A DNA stretch of 64,000 nucleotides from Paenibacillus sp. SZ31 (GCF_012912005.1 NZ_JABBEA010000010.1:62001-126000), one strand, 5' to 3'; positions 42,664 to 51,495 are shown, counted from the stretch's first letter. Notes: generated by a model not told the origin, from the sequence alone. Program-made: numbers and translations.

Positions 42664-43812
42664 TTATCCTACATTGGGAATGGCCTGTTGGCGCAGCAAT
42701 GGCAGTGTAACCTCAAACTGTGTACCTTTCCCTTCGGTACTCTCCACCGAAATCTGACCATTCATCAGTTCCAGCAGCTCTTTGCAGATGGTCAGGCCAA
42801 GCCCGCTTCCACCAAATCGGCGTGCATGGGAGATATCCGTCTGGGTAAATGCGTCAAACAATTGTTCGATCTGATGCTGAGGAATACCAATTCCCGTATC
42901 ACGCACAGAGAATACCAATACAACGGTATCCATCCGTTGTTGCCTCACATCCACCTGTAACTGCACTTCACCCTGTTCCGTGAACTTGATCGCATTACTC
43001 AGCAAGTTATCCAGTACCTGCCGAAGTCTCAGCGGATCACCGATAAGCACATCAGGAACACTCAGATCAGCATGGCAGAGCAAACGTATTTGTTTGTTCT
43101 GCGCCGCAGGCTCATGTGTCTTCACAATCTGTTGGATCAGCTTCAACGGCTGAAATTCAATGTTTTCGACATCCATTTTACCTCTGCCCAGCTTCGCCAT
43201 ATCCAGGCTATTGTTAACGATGTTCAGTAGTGCCTCACCCGATTGACGTGCAAGCTCCAGATATTCTTTCTGCTCATCCGTGGTTTCACCCATGCTAGCA
43301 AGTTCAATCATACCCATAATGCCGTTAAGCGGGGTACGAAGCTCATGATTTAGCTTACCGATGAATTCCAATTGCCCTCTGCTGTTCATCTCAGCCATGG
43401 AAGTTGCAAACTTTAGCTGCTGATCGGCATACTTTCGTTCTGAAATGTCGTATTGAATCCCCACAAAATACAGACACTCTCCTGATTCATTAAAGATCGG
43501 ATCAATATTCAGTTCGTTCCAGAACTTCTGGCCACTTTTTGTATAATTTAAGATATCAATCTTAATGGACTCTTGTTTTTTTAATGCATCACGAATCTGT
43601 ATTACCGTCTCGGGGTCTGTATCCTGTCCTTGCAGAAACCGACAATTCTGTCCGACAGACTCTTCATACGTGTATCCTGTCAGCCGGGTAAAATGTTCAT
43701 TTACATACATGAGCGGAAGCTCAGGCAGGGTAGCATCGACCACGGTAACAGAGGATTTCACTTTCGAGATGATAAATTCCCATTGTAATGAGAGTTGATT
43801 ATGTTGGCTCAT
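42664..43812 (-). CDS. LOV-domain blue-light sensor histidine kinase
   Basis: This 382-aa cytoplasmic kinase has an N-terminal LOV domain (about residues 12-125). It carries the photoactive cysteine motif GQNCRFLQG with C57, and flavin contacts N89, N99 (NYTKSG, FWNEL) and Q120 (GIQYDI). Next come a helical linker and the HisKA box NHELRTPLNGIMGM with H156. The ATPase domain shows the N box RQVLDNLLSNAIKFT, DTGIGIP and GGSGLGLTICKEL. Blue light should form a Cys-FMN adduct and change kinase activity. The ATG at 43812 has AAGGAGG. No response regulator gene is adjacent; the output is unknown. Confidence 0.88.
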   Translation of the reverse strand: MSQHNQLSLQWEFIISKVKSSVTVVDATLPELPLMYVNEHFTRLTGYTYEESVGQNCRFLQGQDTDPETVIQIRDALKKQESIKIDILNYTKSGQKFWNELNIDPIFNESGECLYFVGIQYDISERKYADQQLKFATSMAEMNSRGQLEFIGKLNHELRTPLNGIMGMIELASMGETTDEQKEYLELARQSGEALLNIVNNSLDMAKLGRGKMDVENIEFQPLKLIQQIVKTHEPAAQNKQIRLLCHADLSVPDVLIGDPLRLRQVLDNLLSNAIKFTEQGEVQLQVDVRQQRMDTVVLVFSVRDTGIGIPQHQIEQLFDAFTQTDISHARRFGGSGLGLTICKELLELMNGQISVESTEGKGTQFEVTLPLLRQQAIPNVG

Positions 43813-44017
43813 GCCTTCCTCCTTCATCTCACACACGTTAATGTTTATATATTCAGCATTCGTACTTTATATGGAGATAAAACTAACCAGATGGTATGTG
43901 TTGATATAGAAACAATATATTTTAATTGTAACACAGTTATTCAAGTCATGTGGTTTATGGGTAATAGTTGATAACTAACATTCGACAATAACCTAACTGT
44001 CATCAGGAGGAACATAC

Positions 44018-44086
44018 ATGAAATTTCTGTTAATTATCATCATTATTATTCTGATCGTAGTCATTTTTTCCAGACGCAAACGTTAA
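44018..44086 (+). CDS. 22-aa hydrophobic peptide
   Basis: This gene was read directly from the DNA. AGGAGG lies seven bases before the ATG. The product KFLLIIIIIILIVVIFS is one transmembrane helix, ending in the basic tail RRKR. It is followed after 39 bp by another small membrane protein gene. The function is unknown. Confidence 0.55.
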   Translation: MKFLLIIIIIILIVVIFSRRKR

Positions 44087-44125
44087 GATGAGATCCGTTA
44101 TGTAAGTTAGGAAAGGAAGATGGGT

Positions 44126-44314
44126 ATGAGAACCCTCTTTTTTATATTCATGGTACTCTGTATTATCAATCTCTGTTTCCCAAAATTCGGTTGGTATCTG
44201 CGGTATGGCTGGATTTCCCGGGGTGAAACCGAGCCCAGCAGACCTTATATGGCTATGGTCAGAATGACCAGCCTTTTAATGTTGCTTATCGCCTTCACAC
44301 TCGCTATGGCATGA
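44126..44314 (+). CDS. Small membrane protein, DUF6199-like
   Basis: There are two hydrophobic helices around the loop FPKFGWYLRYGWISRGETEPSRPYMAM, a DUF6199-like pattern with the EPS motif. The function is unknown. I use the ATG at 44126, six bases from GGAAG; the ATG at 44120 is too close to its site. Confidence 0.65.
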   Translation: MRTLFFIFMVLCIINLCFPKFGWYLRYGWISRGETEPSRPYMAMVRMTSLLMLLIAFTLAMA

Positions 44315-44333
44315 TCTATAGACATCCGAAGAC

Positions 44334-44360
44334 AACTGTCCTATTGGACAGTTTCTTTTT
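44334..44360 (+). terminator. Terminator after small membrane genes
   Basis: The stem AACTGTCC/GGACAGTT is followed by TTCTTTTTTTTTT. Confidence 0.9.
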
Positions 44361-44461
44361 TTTTTGCGTTGAAATGACGGGAAAATGATAACTTTGTTTG
44401 TGGTGCGAAGATGACAATGCCCGTAATATAGACATATCGTTTCGGAAAGGACATCATTGGC

Positions 44462-45685
44462 ATGAACATCGCATTTTATCCATACTGGGCTGCCAAAACG
44501 CTGCTCTCGCTCATTAATGTCATATATATCATGGTTATTACTACGTTTATTTATAGTCAGACTGGATCGGTACTCTACGCTGCCATGTTTCCATTCATTC
44601 GAATTATCGCACGCATAACAGCGGAATTTACTTTGCCATTACTTGTGAAGCGTTTCTCATTCTCCAGACTGCTGATCAGTATTCCCGTAGCCAAAGCATT
44701 CCTCATGACTGGGATAGCGATTTCGTTGAATCACTTGACCTCACAACTGCCACTTCTGTTGATCGGAGTTGTCATTCTATCCTTTTTGGAAGGCTGGGAA
44801 TCTCCGTTACTGGATACTTTAACGCCACGGTTGGTTCAGGGAGAAGATCTGGTGAAGACCAATAGCCTCCTCTCTTTCTCCAATCAGACGGTGACCATTG
44901 TCGGGTACGCCATGACGGGATTTGCCGTGATGAACTGGGGAGCGTCACAGACCTTCTGGGCAGCTACAAGCCTGTCCTGGGCCGTTCTGATCTTCCTGAT
45001 TGCCCTTGGATCGCTCACACGGGATATAGAACAACCCGAGAAATCGATCGTCACACAGAATGTACTGCGAAAAGGCTGGAGCATGCTTTGGAAGAATCCA
45101 ACCTTACGACTGATCACACTTATGGACATCACCCAAGGTCTTGTGAGTTCCATCTGGATCGGAGCGATTACGCTGGCCTTTGCGAAAGAAGCTCTGGCAC
45201 GAGGAGAAGGTTGGTGGGGACTCATGAACTCGAGTTACGCTGCTGGAACCATGCTTGGAGGTATTCTGGCTCTTGCTCTGGCCAAACTGATTCAGAAGCA
45301 CCTGATCGCCAGCATGACCATGGGTTCTCTTCTCCTCAGCCTGATGACCATCGTTTATGGTCTCAACAGCCTGCCATGGCTCGCGCTGGCGTTATGTATA
45401 CTTATAGGCCCTGTCTACCAGATTCGTGATATGGCTCAACAGACAGCGTTTCAGAGAAGTGTGCTCGCTGAATCCTTGTCCCAGGTATACGCCGTACATG
45501 GCGTCCTGATCTCCACGGTTATGAGTGTATCCATAGTCATCTTCGGTCTAGTCGTCGATCAACTAGGCGTTCGATGGGTATACCTGATCGGTGGAGCCTT
45601 GTTTATCGTGTCTGCGATATGCTCTATATCGTTGAGCCGGGTTCACAGGAACGAGTATATTACTAAACATACGAAAAATATGTAA
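44462..45685 (+). CDS. MFS transporter, macrolide-efflux-like
   Basis: This 407-aa membrane carrier has about twelve hydrophobic segments in two halves. The pattern FLEGWESPLLDTLTPRLV and the central NVLRKGWSMLWKNPTLRLITLM loop are typical of the MFS_3/EntS-like group that exports drugs or siderophores. The substrate is unknown. GAAAGGA lies about 11 bases before the ATG. Confidence 0.82.
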   Translation: MNIAFYPYWAAKTLLSLINVIYIMVITTFIYSQTGSVLYAAMFPFIRIIARITAEFTLPLLVKRFSFSRLLISIPVAKAFLMTGIAISLNHLTSQLPLLLIGVVILSFLEGWESPLLDTLTPRLVQGEDLVKTNSLLSFSNQTVTIVGYAMTGFAVMNWGASQTFWAATSLSWAVLIFLIALGSLTRDIEQPEKSIVTQNVLRKGWSMLWKNPTLRLITLMDITQGLVSSIWIGAITLAFAKEALARGEGWWGLMNSSYAAGTMLGGILALALAKLIQKHLIASMTMGSLLLSLMTIVYGLNSLPWLALALCILIGPVYQIRDMAQQTAFQRSVLAESLSQVYAVHGVLISTVMSVSIVIFGLVVDQLGVRWVYLIGGALFIVSAICSISLSRVHRNEYITKHTKNM

Positions 45686-45686
45686 A

Positions 45687-45714
45687 TCAAAAAGACGAGC
45701 AACATCTGCTCGTC
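45687..45714 (-). terminator. Terminator after DUF1904 gene
   Basis: The stem GACGAGCA/TGCTCGTC runs into TTTTTGATT on the minus strand. It may also end the convergent MFS gene. Confidence 0.7.
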
Positions 45715-45724
45715 CCTCACAATC

Positions 45725-46054
45725 TCAATCCAATCGATAATCTGTCAGCGGTTTGCCTTGTTTATAATACAAAGTGGGTGACAATATATTGAAGAAAATA
45801 TGCACATCCGGCATGTACGCTTCTTCCAGAATAGCCTGCAACGACGATGCAATCCGATTATGAATCTCCTGATCACGTTGAAACATCAGAATCTCTATAG
45901 AAGCTGGAGAAGGTGTTAGCGCTTGTACATCATGACGCTCTGCCTTCATTCTCTCCCGTGGAATATGAGTAATTAGGGCCATCTGCTCTGTAATTTGGGG
46001 TACAACTTCCTCTAGCTGAGGACCTGTGAATCCTTTAAAGCGAATAAACGGCAT
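45725..46054 (-). CDS. Tautomerase-like DUF1904 protein
   Basis: The 109-aa protein starts MPFIRFKGF, leaving a free N-terminal proline like the catalytic Pro1 of 4-oxalocrotonate tautomerases. Later stretches are PASIEILMFQRDQEIHNRI and VHIFFNILSPTLYYKQGKPL. DUF1904 belongs to that superfamily; the substrate is unknown. This start (46054) rather than 46105 gives the Pro1 terminus. Confidence 0.8.
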   Translation of the reverse strand: MPFIRFKGFTGPQLEEVVPQITEQMALITHIPRERMKAERHDVQALTPSPASIEILMFQRDQEIHNRIASSLQAILEEAYMPDVHIFFNILSPTLYYKQGKPLTDYRLD

Positions 46055-46156
46055 TGCTATCCCTTCAATCTCTGTTAATAGTCTCTTATGTGATTTTAAG
46101 CACATTGTTTTCAGTTGTCAAATGTCATTGAGGGCATCTGTTGCTTCTTATAATAG

Positions 46157-46184
46157 GAAAAGCCCCGCTGGAGTCCCAGCGGAG
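46157..46184 (-). terminator. Terminator after YjcZ-like gene 2
   Basis: The stem GC-CCGCTGG/CCAGCGG-GC with one mismatch is followed by TTTTCC on the minus strand. Confidence 0.65.
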
Positions 46185-46213
46185 CCATTGCCTGCACGAT
46201 TTCTATACGTGAC

Positions 46214-46330
46214 TTACAGCCAGAAAGATTTTGTGATGATCACGAGCAGGATGAAAAGCACGAGAATTGCACTTGTGGAAGTCCATCCGCCGCCACCAAC
46301 ATTACAACAACCGTATCCAACTTGACTCAT
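46214..46330 (-). CDS. YjcZ-family small membrane protein, copy 2
   Basis: This gene was read directly from the DNA, 38 aa. The N-terminus VGYGCCNVGGGGW carries two adjacent cysteines. The hydrophobic helix is nearly the same as copy 1 (ILVLFILLVII). AGGAGG precedes the ATG. It is probably a sporulation peptide. Confidence 0.82.
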   Translation of the reverse strand: MSQVGYGCCNVGGGGWTSTSAILVLFILLVIITKSFWL

Positions 46331-46446
46331 TTGATTGGCCTCCTTTGAATTTCAAGGTATGCCATAACATATGCGTATTCCGCGGAAGTGACCGGGCGAA
46401 TCGGCAAGTTCAGCAGCCCATTCATCTGGGATTCATGCCCGGTGAC

Positions 46447-47121
46447 TTAAACGGATGGGGCGATGGTTATATTCACTCGGTTTTGTAGCGACTTCTGAGA
46501 TGTTGGGTCTGTACTCCCTCTGGCCAGAAGGATTGTACGAGTGCGTGTATCACTTCGGGATGCCAAAACAACTTCTCCATCAGGCGCTATACAATACGCG
46601 ATCGGAATGGAGATCTCGCTATCACGATACGAACCATCCGCATGACTTGTCCCCATAACAATACATTGATGCTGCAAGGCAATCTGCCGGGCCTCTTCGA
46701 CCCATTCACTGTATTGTTCTTCGCTGAACATCCCCACACCAATGGAATGCATAATGATATCCACACTTCCTATATTTTCGTTGCGAAATCCTTGCAGGAC
46801 CAGCTCATCACACAACAACGTGCTTATTGTCCAACCCTGCTCCTCAACCGTCTCAGCAGGTGTATATTTGGCTTTCTCCAATACGATCTCCCCGGCCTTA
46901 CTGATGATGATTGATCGGTCCTTCGGACGTTCGTCCAGTCTGCGATGACCTGATACAATCATAGTTCCATATTCAGCTGCCAGGCGACAAGCTTCCTCGA
47001 CATTCTGGTTCAGATAACCTTCAGGAAAAAACAATACATCTGCATCTGTATATTGCTTGAGTTCGGTTTCAAGCTGCAACACATGCTGTTCCAGCCTCGG
47101 TTGTGCAATGATAATCTTCAA
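46447..47121 (-). CDS. Carbon-nitrogen hydrolase, nitrilase-like
   Basis: This is a nitrilase-superfamily enzyme with the Glu-Lys-Cys triad: Glu in LFFPEGYL, Lys in LEKAKYTPAE and Cys in TLLCDELV. These hydrolyse amides or nitriles of small molecules; the substrate is unknown. It is short (224 aa) for the family. I choose a TTG start at 47121 (LKIIIAQPRLEQ), with GGGGGA upstream. The ATGs at 47139 and 47157 lie in or near the terminator hairpin of the previous gene. Confidence 0.75.
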   Translation of the reverse strand: MKIIIAQPRLEQHVLQLETELKQYTDADVLFFPEGYLNQNVEEACRLAAEYGTMIVSGHRRLDERPKDRSIIISKAGEIVLEKAKYTPAETVEEQGWTISTLLCDELVLQGFRNENIGSVDIIMHSIGVGMFSEEQYSEWVEEARQIALQHQCIVMGTSHADGSYRDSEISIPIAYCIAPDGEVVLASRSDTRTRTILLARGSTDPTSQKSLQNRVNITIAPSV

Positions 47122-47142
47122 CTGGCATCCCCCATTCATAAA

Positions 47143-47183
47143 TAAAAGCCGGTTCATACCCGAATAAGGTACGAAACCGGCTT
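47143..47183 (-). terminator. Terminator after 55-aa peptide gene
   Basis: The stem AAGCCGGTT/AACCGGCTT is followed by TTTATTTATG on the minus strand. Confidence 0.75.
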
Positions 47184-47291
47184 AAAGGTTGTACGGACAG
47201 AACACTGCTCATCGTACTTCGCTTCAAGAGTAATTGGTTCTCATGTTATTGCTCGGTGAAACAATTACTTTTACAGTTCAATGGTATGTAG

Positions 47292-47459
47292 TTAGGCGTT
47301 TCTACGTTCAATACTATCATAGATGGCCTGCCCATCATAGCTTCGATCTGTAGCGATATCCTTAGCCAATAGGACACTGTTTGCATTTCCAGACAGAACA
47401 CTAAATGCCCCCAAAACCCACATTAATGGATATAATGCAACGGATAAGGCTTTTTTCAT
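47292..47459 (-). CDS. Small exported or membrane peptide, 55 aa
   Basis: This gene was read directly from the DNA. AAAAGGAG precedes the ATG. The first half KKALSVALYPLMWVLGAFSVLSGNA looks like a signal peptide or membrane anchor. The second half is polar (DIATDRSYDGQAIYDSIERRNA). A terminator follows. The family is not recognised. Confidence 0.65.
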   Translation of the reverse strand: MKKALSVALYPLMWVLGAFSVLSGNANSVLLAKDIATDRSYDGQAIYDSIERRNA

Positions 47460-47606
47460 GTCTTTGTCTCCTTTTCTGTTGAAATAGATGATTGGTTGAA
47501 TATCCCATTAATACGATAAAAAAGAACATAAGTTTCAATTTTAATAATCAAATAATATCGTCCATGCATATTAATCCGAGTATCACTTCTCTTTATCCAA
47601 CTACCT

Positions 47607-48422
47607 TCAATCCCTAAGCAAAGAAATAATCTCATCTACAACAAGTTCAGGACTCTCTAAATGTACGTAATGGCCCGAATCTTCGACAGTAATATGATTG
47701 GCTTTATCGGATAGAGTAGCCAGATCTTCTTGCAATTCTGCCCACTTCACTTCCATCTCAGGACCCATTCCGTGTTCCGTCGCCGAAATTACCGTTAATG
47801 GAGTATGGCGCAAGGCATCATTTTTACGTATTTTATCAACAAATGAAAAGCTCTTTGTCACTTCCGCATAGTCACCTTCTGCCGAAAACTGTGACTTGTA
47901 CAGGTCTATAAACTCTGGTGGCAATGTTGCCAAAATTGCCTCTTCCTGATTCTCATGAGAAGAATCTAACAGGACTGCTCCAGCTACCTCAGAAGTATAA
48001 CGATCAGCAAATGCTCTGACATTCAAACCTCCAATACTATGTCCAACCAGTAAATATGGACCAGGTACATTAGCTTTTCTTAGCAACTTATGTAATTCTT
48101 TTACTTGTTGTTTTGTCGTTTTATCTTTATTTGTTTCTCCACTAAGTCCAAGTCCAGCACGATCATAGGATACTGTCAAAGTATGCTTCGCCATCTCAGA
48201 TTGAACTTCCAACCAGATAGTTGAACTATCTCCATATCCACTAATAAAAACTACCGTGGGAAAAGAATGTTTTATTCCTTGTATTTCAGCATACAACGAT
48301 ACTCCGGTACTCACTTCATACATACCACTCGAACCGACCTGGCTTGGTTTTCCTTCTACTAATTCTGAAGGAATTAGAAACACGAGACAAAACGTCAGAA
48401 TTAAAACCAATTTACTTTTCAT
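47607..48422 (-). CDS. Secreted alpha/beta hydrolase
   Basis: The 271-aa protein has a signal peptide (KSKLVLILTFCLVFLIPSELVEG) and an alpha/beta-hydrolase fold. The nucleophile elbow is LLVGHSIGGLN (Ser), and the catalytic His is in EDSGHYVHLE. VVFISGYGDSSTIW forms the oxyanion region and YDRAGLGLSG is typical. It is probably an extracellular esterase or lipase-like enzyme; the substrate is unknown. The gene is AT-rich compared with its neighbours, suggesting transfer. Confidence 0.85.
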   Translation of the reverse strand: MKSKLVLILTFCLVFLIPSELVEGKPSQVGSSGMYEVSTGVSLYAEIQGIKHSFPTVVFISGYGDSSTIWLEVQSEMAKHTLTVSYDRAGLGLSGETNKDKTTKQQVKELHKLLRKANVPGPYLLVGHSIGGLNVRAFADRYTSEVAGAVLLDSSHENQEEAILATLPPEFIDLYKSQFSAEGDYAEVTKSFSFVDKIRKNDALRHTPLTVISATEHGMGPEMEVKWAELQEDLATLSDKANHITVEDSGHYVHLESPELVVDEIISLLRD

Positions 48423-48542
48423 TTACATATCCTCCTTAAAATATTGAAATAGAATATATGAAAAGTATATCTTTAATGGGTCATTATGTAAAATAAAGAA
48501 TTATATTCTTTCATTTTTATCTCGACTGATTTCAGACCAATA

Positions 48543-48585
48543 CAAAAACAGCGCGCCCCCTTATTCATACGGAGCCGCACTGTTT
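48543..48585 (-). terminator. Terminator after MidA-like gene
   Basis: An imperfect stem AACAG-GCG-CC pairs with GG-CGC-CTGTT and ends in TTTTTG on the minus strand. Confidence 0.5.
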
Positions 48586-48602
48586 ATTAGCCTATAAAAA
48601 CA

Positions 48603-50153
48603 TCATTCGAAACTTCTCAGTAAATCTCCTGCCTCTTCATGATCAGGTTCCAGGGCCAGTACTTTATGGGTATATGACAAGGTTTCTTCTTCCAGTTCAA
48701 GTTCATAACAGCACACAGCCAAATCGTACAAGACTGCCGGAGTATGGTTACTCGGATCTGCGACCAACGATATCTCCAGAAACCGTTTCGCATCCTCATA
48801 CATATACATTTCATATAATAACTGCCCTGCCAGAAATGCCAGTCCCCCTTGCTGCTCCATCACATAGTAGGACGACCACATCGTATGAATGCCAGACTGA
48901 ATATCGAGCATTTCCTCATCACTTGCATCAGGAAGAAGACTGGAAATGTGCGTAGCACTGTGAATCAAGAACTCAGCATCATATCCACCCAGACGCCAAA
49001 ACGGCAAAATATGCTTCAACTCCATACTCTCTATTCGAGAGTCTACCCATTGTTTCATACTGAAAAAATCATCCGGTCCAAAACGTTCAACAAATCGATG
49101 GTAGGCCAGCCGAGTGTTCACATAACGGATCGGTTCGTCCACCATCAGCATGCACCCAACGTTCAGATCTTTATAATGATGCGTCGTGAATCGAGTATGT
49201 GCGCCCTGTTGTTCCAGGACATATTGAATGGCATGGTAGTTGGCCGTTAAAGAAAAACTCCCGTGAAGAACGAATTCAGGTGGCTCTGCGAACTTCCAGT
49301 TATCCAGTCGATGATCCCCTTTATCAGCGGTAATCAACACATAACCTGACTGAGACAGCTTGTTCAACCGTTCGAGACAGGACAAGCCGATTGCAGGGAA
49401 AAGGATGTGTGAATCCTCCAGCTCCGCCTTGTACAATGTGATCAGTTCCGAATACGGATAGTTATCTGCACTGTATTCGGGCGCCCGGCGATACTCGTAA
49501 CTCAGTGTCATGTTCTTCAGCATCTCAGCGGGTTCAAGATCATGACGACGATCCGGAGACTGAACAAGCAGATCACACTCATATATCTCGCCGTCACCAA
49601 TATAGATTAATTCCTGCGGAATGCTGTCAAAAAAGTAATTGGCAATCAACAACAACGGTTGTTTCAGATCGCCTGGCCGTATAACTGTACCCGCGACAAC
49701 CAGTTTTAGCTCCGTATCCGCTACAGCGTCAAAACGCGCAAAATCCACTATACCTTGTTGAATAAAGGATTGCATGGATGGATGCTCTCTCCAACCTTGC
49801 ACATTCTCCGCTACGAGATCCGTCATCACATATCTGAATGGAGGTAGCTCTATTCCAGCAAACTCCTTTAACTCAATCAGTTTAAGCAGGACTTGGTGTG
49901 CCAAACGCCCTACGCCCGCCCCAAGTTCCAGAATGGTCACGGTTTCGGTAATCTGTCCCTTGTTTGCGAGGTCCTGAAGAAATCCAAAAATCATCTCTGC
50001 ATACGCCGTGGCAATCATCGGATTACTGGTAATATATTGAGGGACCTGATTCTCTGTCCAAGCCTCTAGCCCCTTCTGTTCATAATAAGCTCTCTGCCAA
50101 TCCCAGACCGGAGCTTCGCTGTAACGAAAACGTTGACTTTCATTTGACGTCAT
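48603..50153 (-). CDS. MidA-like SAM methyltransferase with TPR tail
   Basis: The 516-aa protein begins with a SAM-dependent methyltransferase domain: PQYITSNPMIATAYAEMI, then the SAM loop ILELGAGVGRLAHQVL near residue 75, and RYVMTDLVAENVQGW. LLIANYFFDSIPQELIYI resembles the MidA/NDUFAF7 group (COG1565). The last about 110 residues form two TPR-like helical repeats (GQLLYEMYMYEDAKRFLEIS and AVLYDLAVCCYELELEEETL). Known MidA relatives methylate an arginine of a respiratory complex I subunit; the substrate of this fusion is unknown. Confidence 0.75.
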   Translation of the reverse strand: MTSNESQRFRYSEAPVWDWQRAYYEQKGLEAWTENQVPQYITSNPMIATAYAEMIFGFLQDLANKGQITETVTILELGAGVGRLAHQVLLKLIELKEFAGIELPPFRYVMTDLVAENVQGWREHPSMQSFIQQGIVDFARFDAVADTELKLVVAGTVIRPGDLKQPLLLIANYFFDSIPQELIYIGDGEIYECDLLVQSPDRRHDLEPAEMLKNMTLSYEYRRAPEYSADNYPYSELITLYKAELEDSHILFPAIGLSCLERLNKLSQSGYVLITADKGDHRLDNWKFAEPPEFVLHGSFSLTANYHAIQYVLEQQGAHTRFTTHHYKDLNVGCMLMVDEPIRYVNTRLAYHRFVERFGPDDFFSMKQWVDSRIESMELKHILPFWRLGGYDAEFLIHSATHISSLLPDASDEEMLDIQSGIHTMWSSYYVMEQQGGLAFLAGQLLYEMYMYEDAKRFLEISLVADPSNHTPAVLYDLAVCCYELELEEETLSYTHKVLALEPDHEEAGDLLRSFE

Positions 50154-50303
50154 TAAAGTGGAAACCTGCTTTCTATAACTAATTTCATAAGATTCTCAGA
50201 TGTTCACGGACTACTTGATTTCGAATACCATTCAGTCTCTGTAATGCATTATATCATAGAACCCTGTCTACTCGATGGAGTTGAGTTTTCCCCTTTAACA
50301 AGA

Positions 50304-50328
50304 AAAAAACCTGCTTTTGAGGGCAGGT
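50304..50328 (-). terminator. Terminator after 50347-50772
   Basis: The short stem ACCTGC/GCAGGT runs into seven T on the minus strand. Confidence 0.75.
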
Positions 50329-50346
50329 CTGTGATGTCCTTCATTA

Positions 50347-50772
50347 TTAGTCGGAAAACAAGACTCCGTCGAAGTTCTCAGGGCCTACACGCACTGTTCC
50401 CAACAAGTTGGAGCTAACAAATGCAGTGTACGTCAATTGAGGTGTAATTGGTGGGTTGAAGTCATCCGCAGAGAAGGTAATAATCTGAGGTGCCAGGATG
50501 CTCAAGCTAAACGTAGACGTTGCGGAATAGATAACAGGGTCTGTTGGCAAAGTTCCTCTGACAATCGTAATGGTTATACCAGCGACGGCTAATGGAAGTT
50601 GTACAGACACAGTTCCCTTGAACTGCACCCGCGGGTTTGTTCCAATACCAGCAGTGGTTATCAAACCGATTTGTCCAAATAATTGAGGTGTGTTAATTAC
50701 AAGGATTGGTATAGCAATTGAGTTAGCCAAACTCGCATTCTGCGAGGTTCTTGCATCAATAAATTGACTCAT
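50347..50772 (-). CDS. Hypothetical beta-sandwich protein, 141 aa
   Basis: The family is not recognised. The sequence is almost wholly beta-strand, rich in Ile/Thr/Val with few charges (IAIPILVINTPQLFGQIGLITTAGIG, VSVQLPLAVAGITITIVRG). There is no signal peptide or Cys. It resembles jelly-roll proteins of spore surfaces, which is an inference only. A GGAGGT site precedes the ATG. Confidence 0.6.
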   Translation of the reverse strand: MSQFIDARTSQNASLANSIAIPILVINTPQLFGQIGLITTAGIGTNPRVQFKGTVSVQLPLAVAGITITIVRGTLPTDPVIYSATSTFSLSILAPQIITFSADDFNPPITPQLTYTAFVSSNLLGTVRVGPENFDGVLFSD

Positions 50773-50919
50773 GAAATCTACCTCCTATGGGTTGGGATAG
50801 GATAGTATATGCGAGATTTGGTGTACGGCGTGGACATACACTGAATTGCGCAAAAAAGGGCAGATTAGAAAGACACCATTAACAAGTTACCTTATACTCT
50901 AGCACCTAAATGAAGACAG

Positions 50920-50946
50920 AAAAAAACCCTTGCTAGGCAAGGGTTT
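50920..50946 (-). terminator. Terminator of the CAU tRNA pair
   Basis: The stem AACCCTTGC/GCAAGGGTT runs into T-rich sequence on the minus strand. Confidence 0.88.
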
Positions 50947-50954
50947 TAAGAGTA

Positions 50955-51028
50955 TGGGCCCTACAGGACTCGAACCTGTGACCAATCGGTTATGAGCCGA
51001 CCGCTCTAACCAACTGAGCTAAGGGCCC
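50955..51028 (-). tRNA. tRNA with CAT anticodon, probably Ile2 (or elongator Met)
   Basis: The cloverleaf is 74 nt. The acceptor GGGCCCT pairs with AGGGCCC, discriminator A, no CCA. The anticodon stem GTCGG/CCGAT encloses CTCATAA. The loop and stem resemble bacterial tRNA-Ile2, whose C34 is changed to lysidine, but elongator Met cannot be excluded by eye. Confidence 0.8.
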
Positions 51029-51084
51029 TAGACATAATGTATAACGTGCAGATGATGGCTGTGAATCATCCAAGTGAAACTAAA

Positions 51085-51158
<74 letters not shown>

Positions 51159-51229
51159 TCAGTAAGAAATATTAAAACAGCGACTTAATTAATATACACC
51201 ATTCTATCCTAATAAGTCAAGGGGTAATG

Positions 51230-51421
51230 TCAGGGAATAAATCGAACACCATAACGACCTTTGCGTGAACGATACACTTCGACTTCTGCCGGTTCATTGT
51301 AACCGTAGATCCACCCGTCCTGCTCCATTCGTTTCGCCAGACATCCTGCTTGAAATTTGGTTGCATACAACTTGCTGAAATATACCCAGTGCATACCGCT
51401 CGTCCTTTCCGGAGTCGTCAT
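51230..51421 (-). CDS. Small conserved-looking protein, 63 aa
   Basis: The family is not recognised. It is aromatic-rich and soluble: MHWVYFSKLYATKFQAGCLAKRM, then GWIYGYNEPAEVEVYRS and YGVRFIP. It may be a small RNA- or protein-binding domain. The start at 51421 has AGGA at about five bases. An ATG at 51394 with GGAAAGGA at about eight bases is a good alternative. Confidence 0.55.
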   Translation of the reverse strand: MTTPERTSGMHWVYFSKLYATKFQAGCLAKRMEQDGWIYGYNEPAEVEVYRSRKGRYGVRFIP

Positions 51422-51456
51422 TTATTCCTGCTTTTTGTAGAATACCCCATTTCCAT

Positions 51457-51495
51457 AAAAATAGCCGCCAAAGATTAAAATCTTCAGCGGCTATC
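51457..51495 (-). terminator. Terminator of the export operon
   Basis: The stem ATAGCCGC/GCGGCTAT is followed by TTTTTATGG on the minus strand. Confidence 0.8.
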
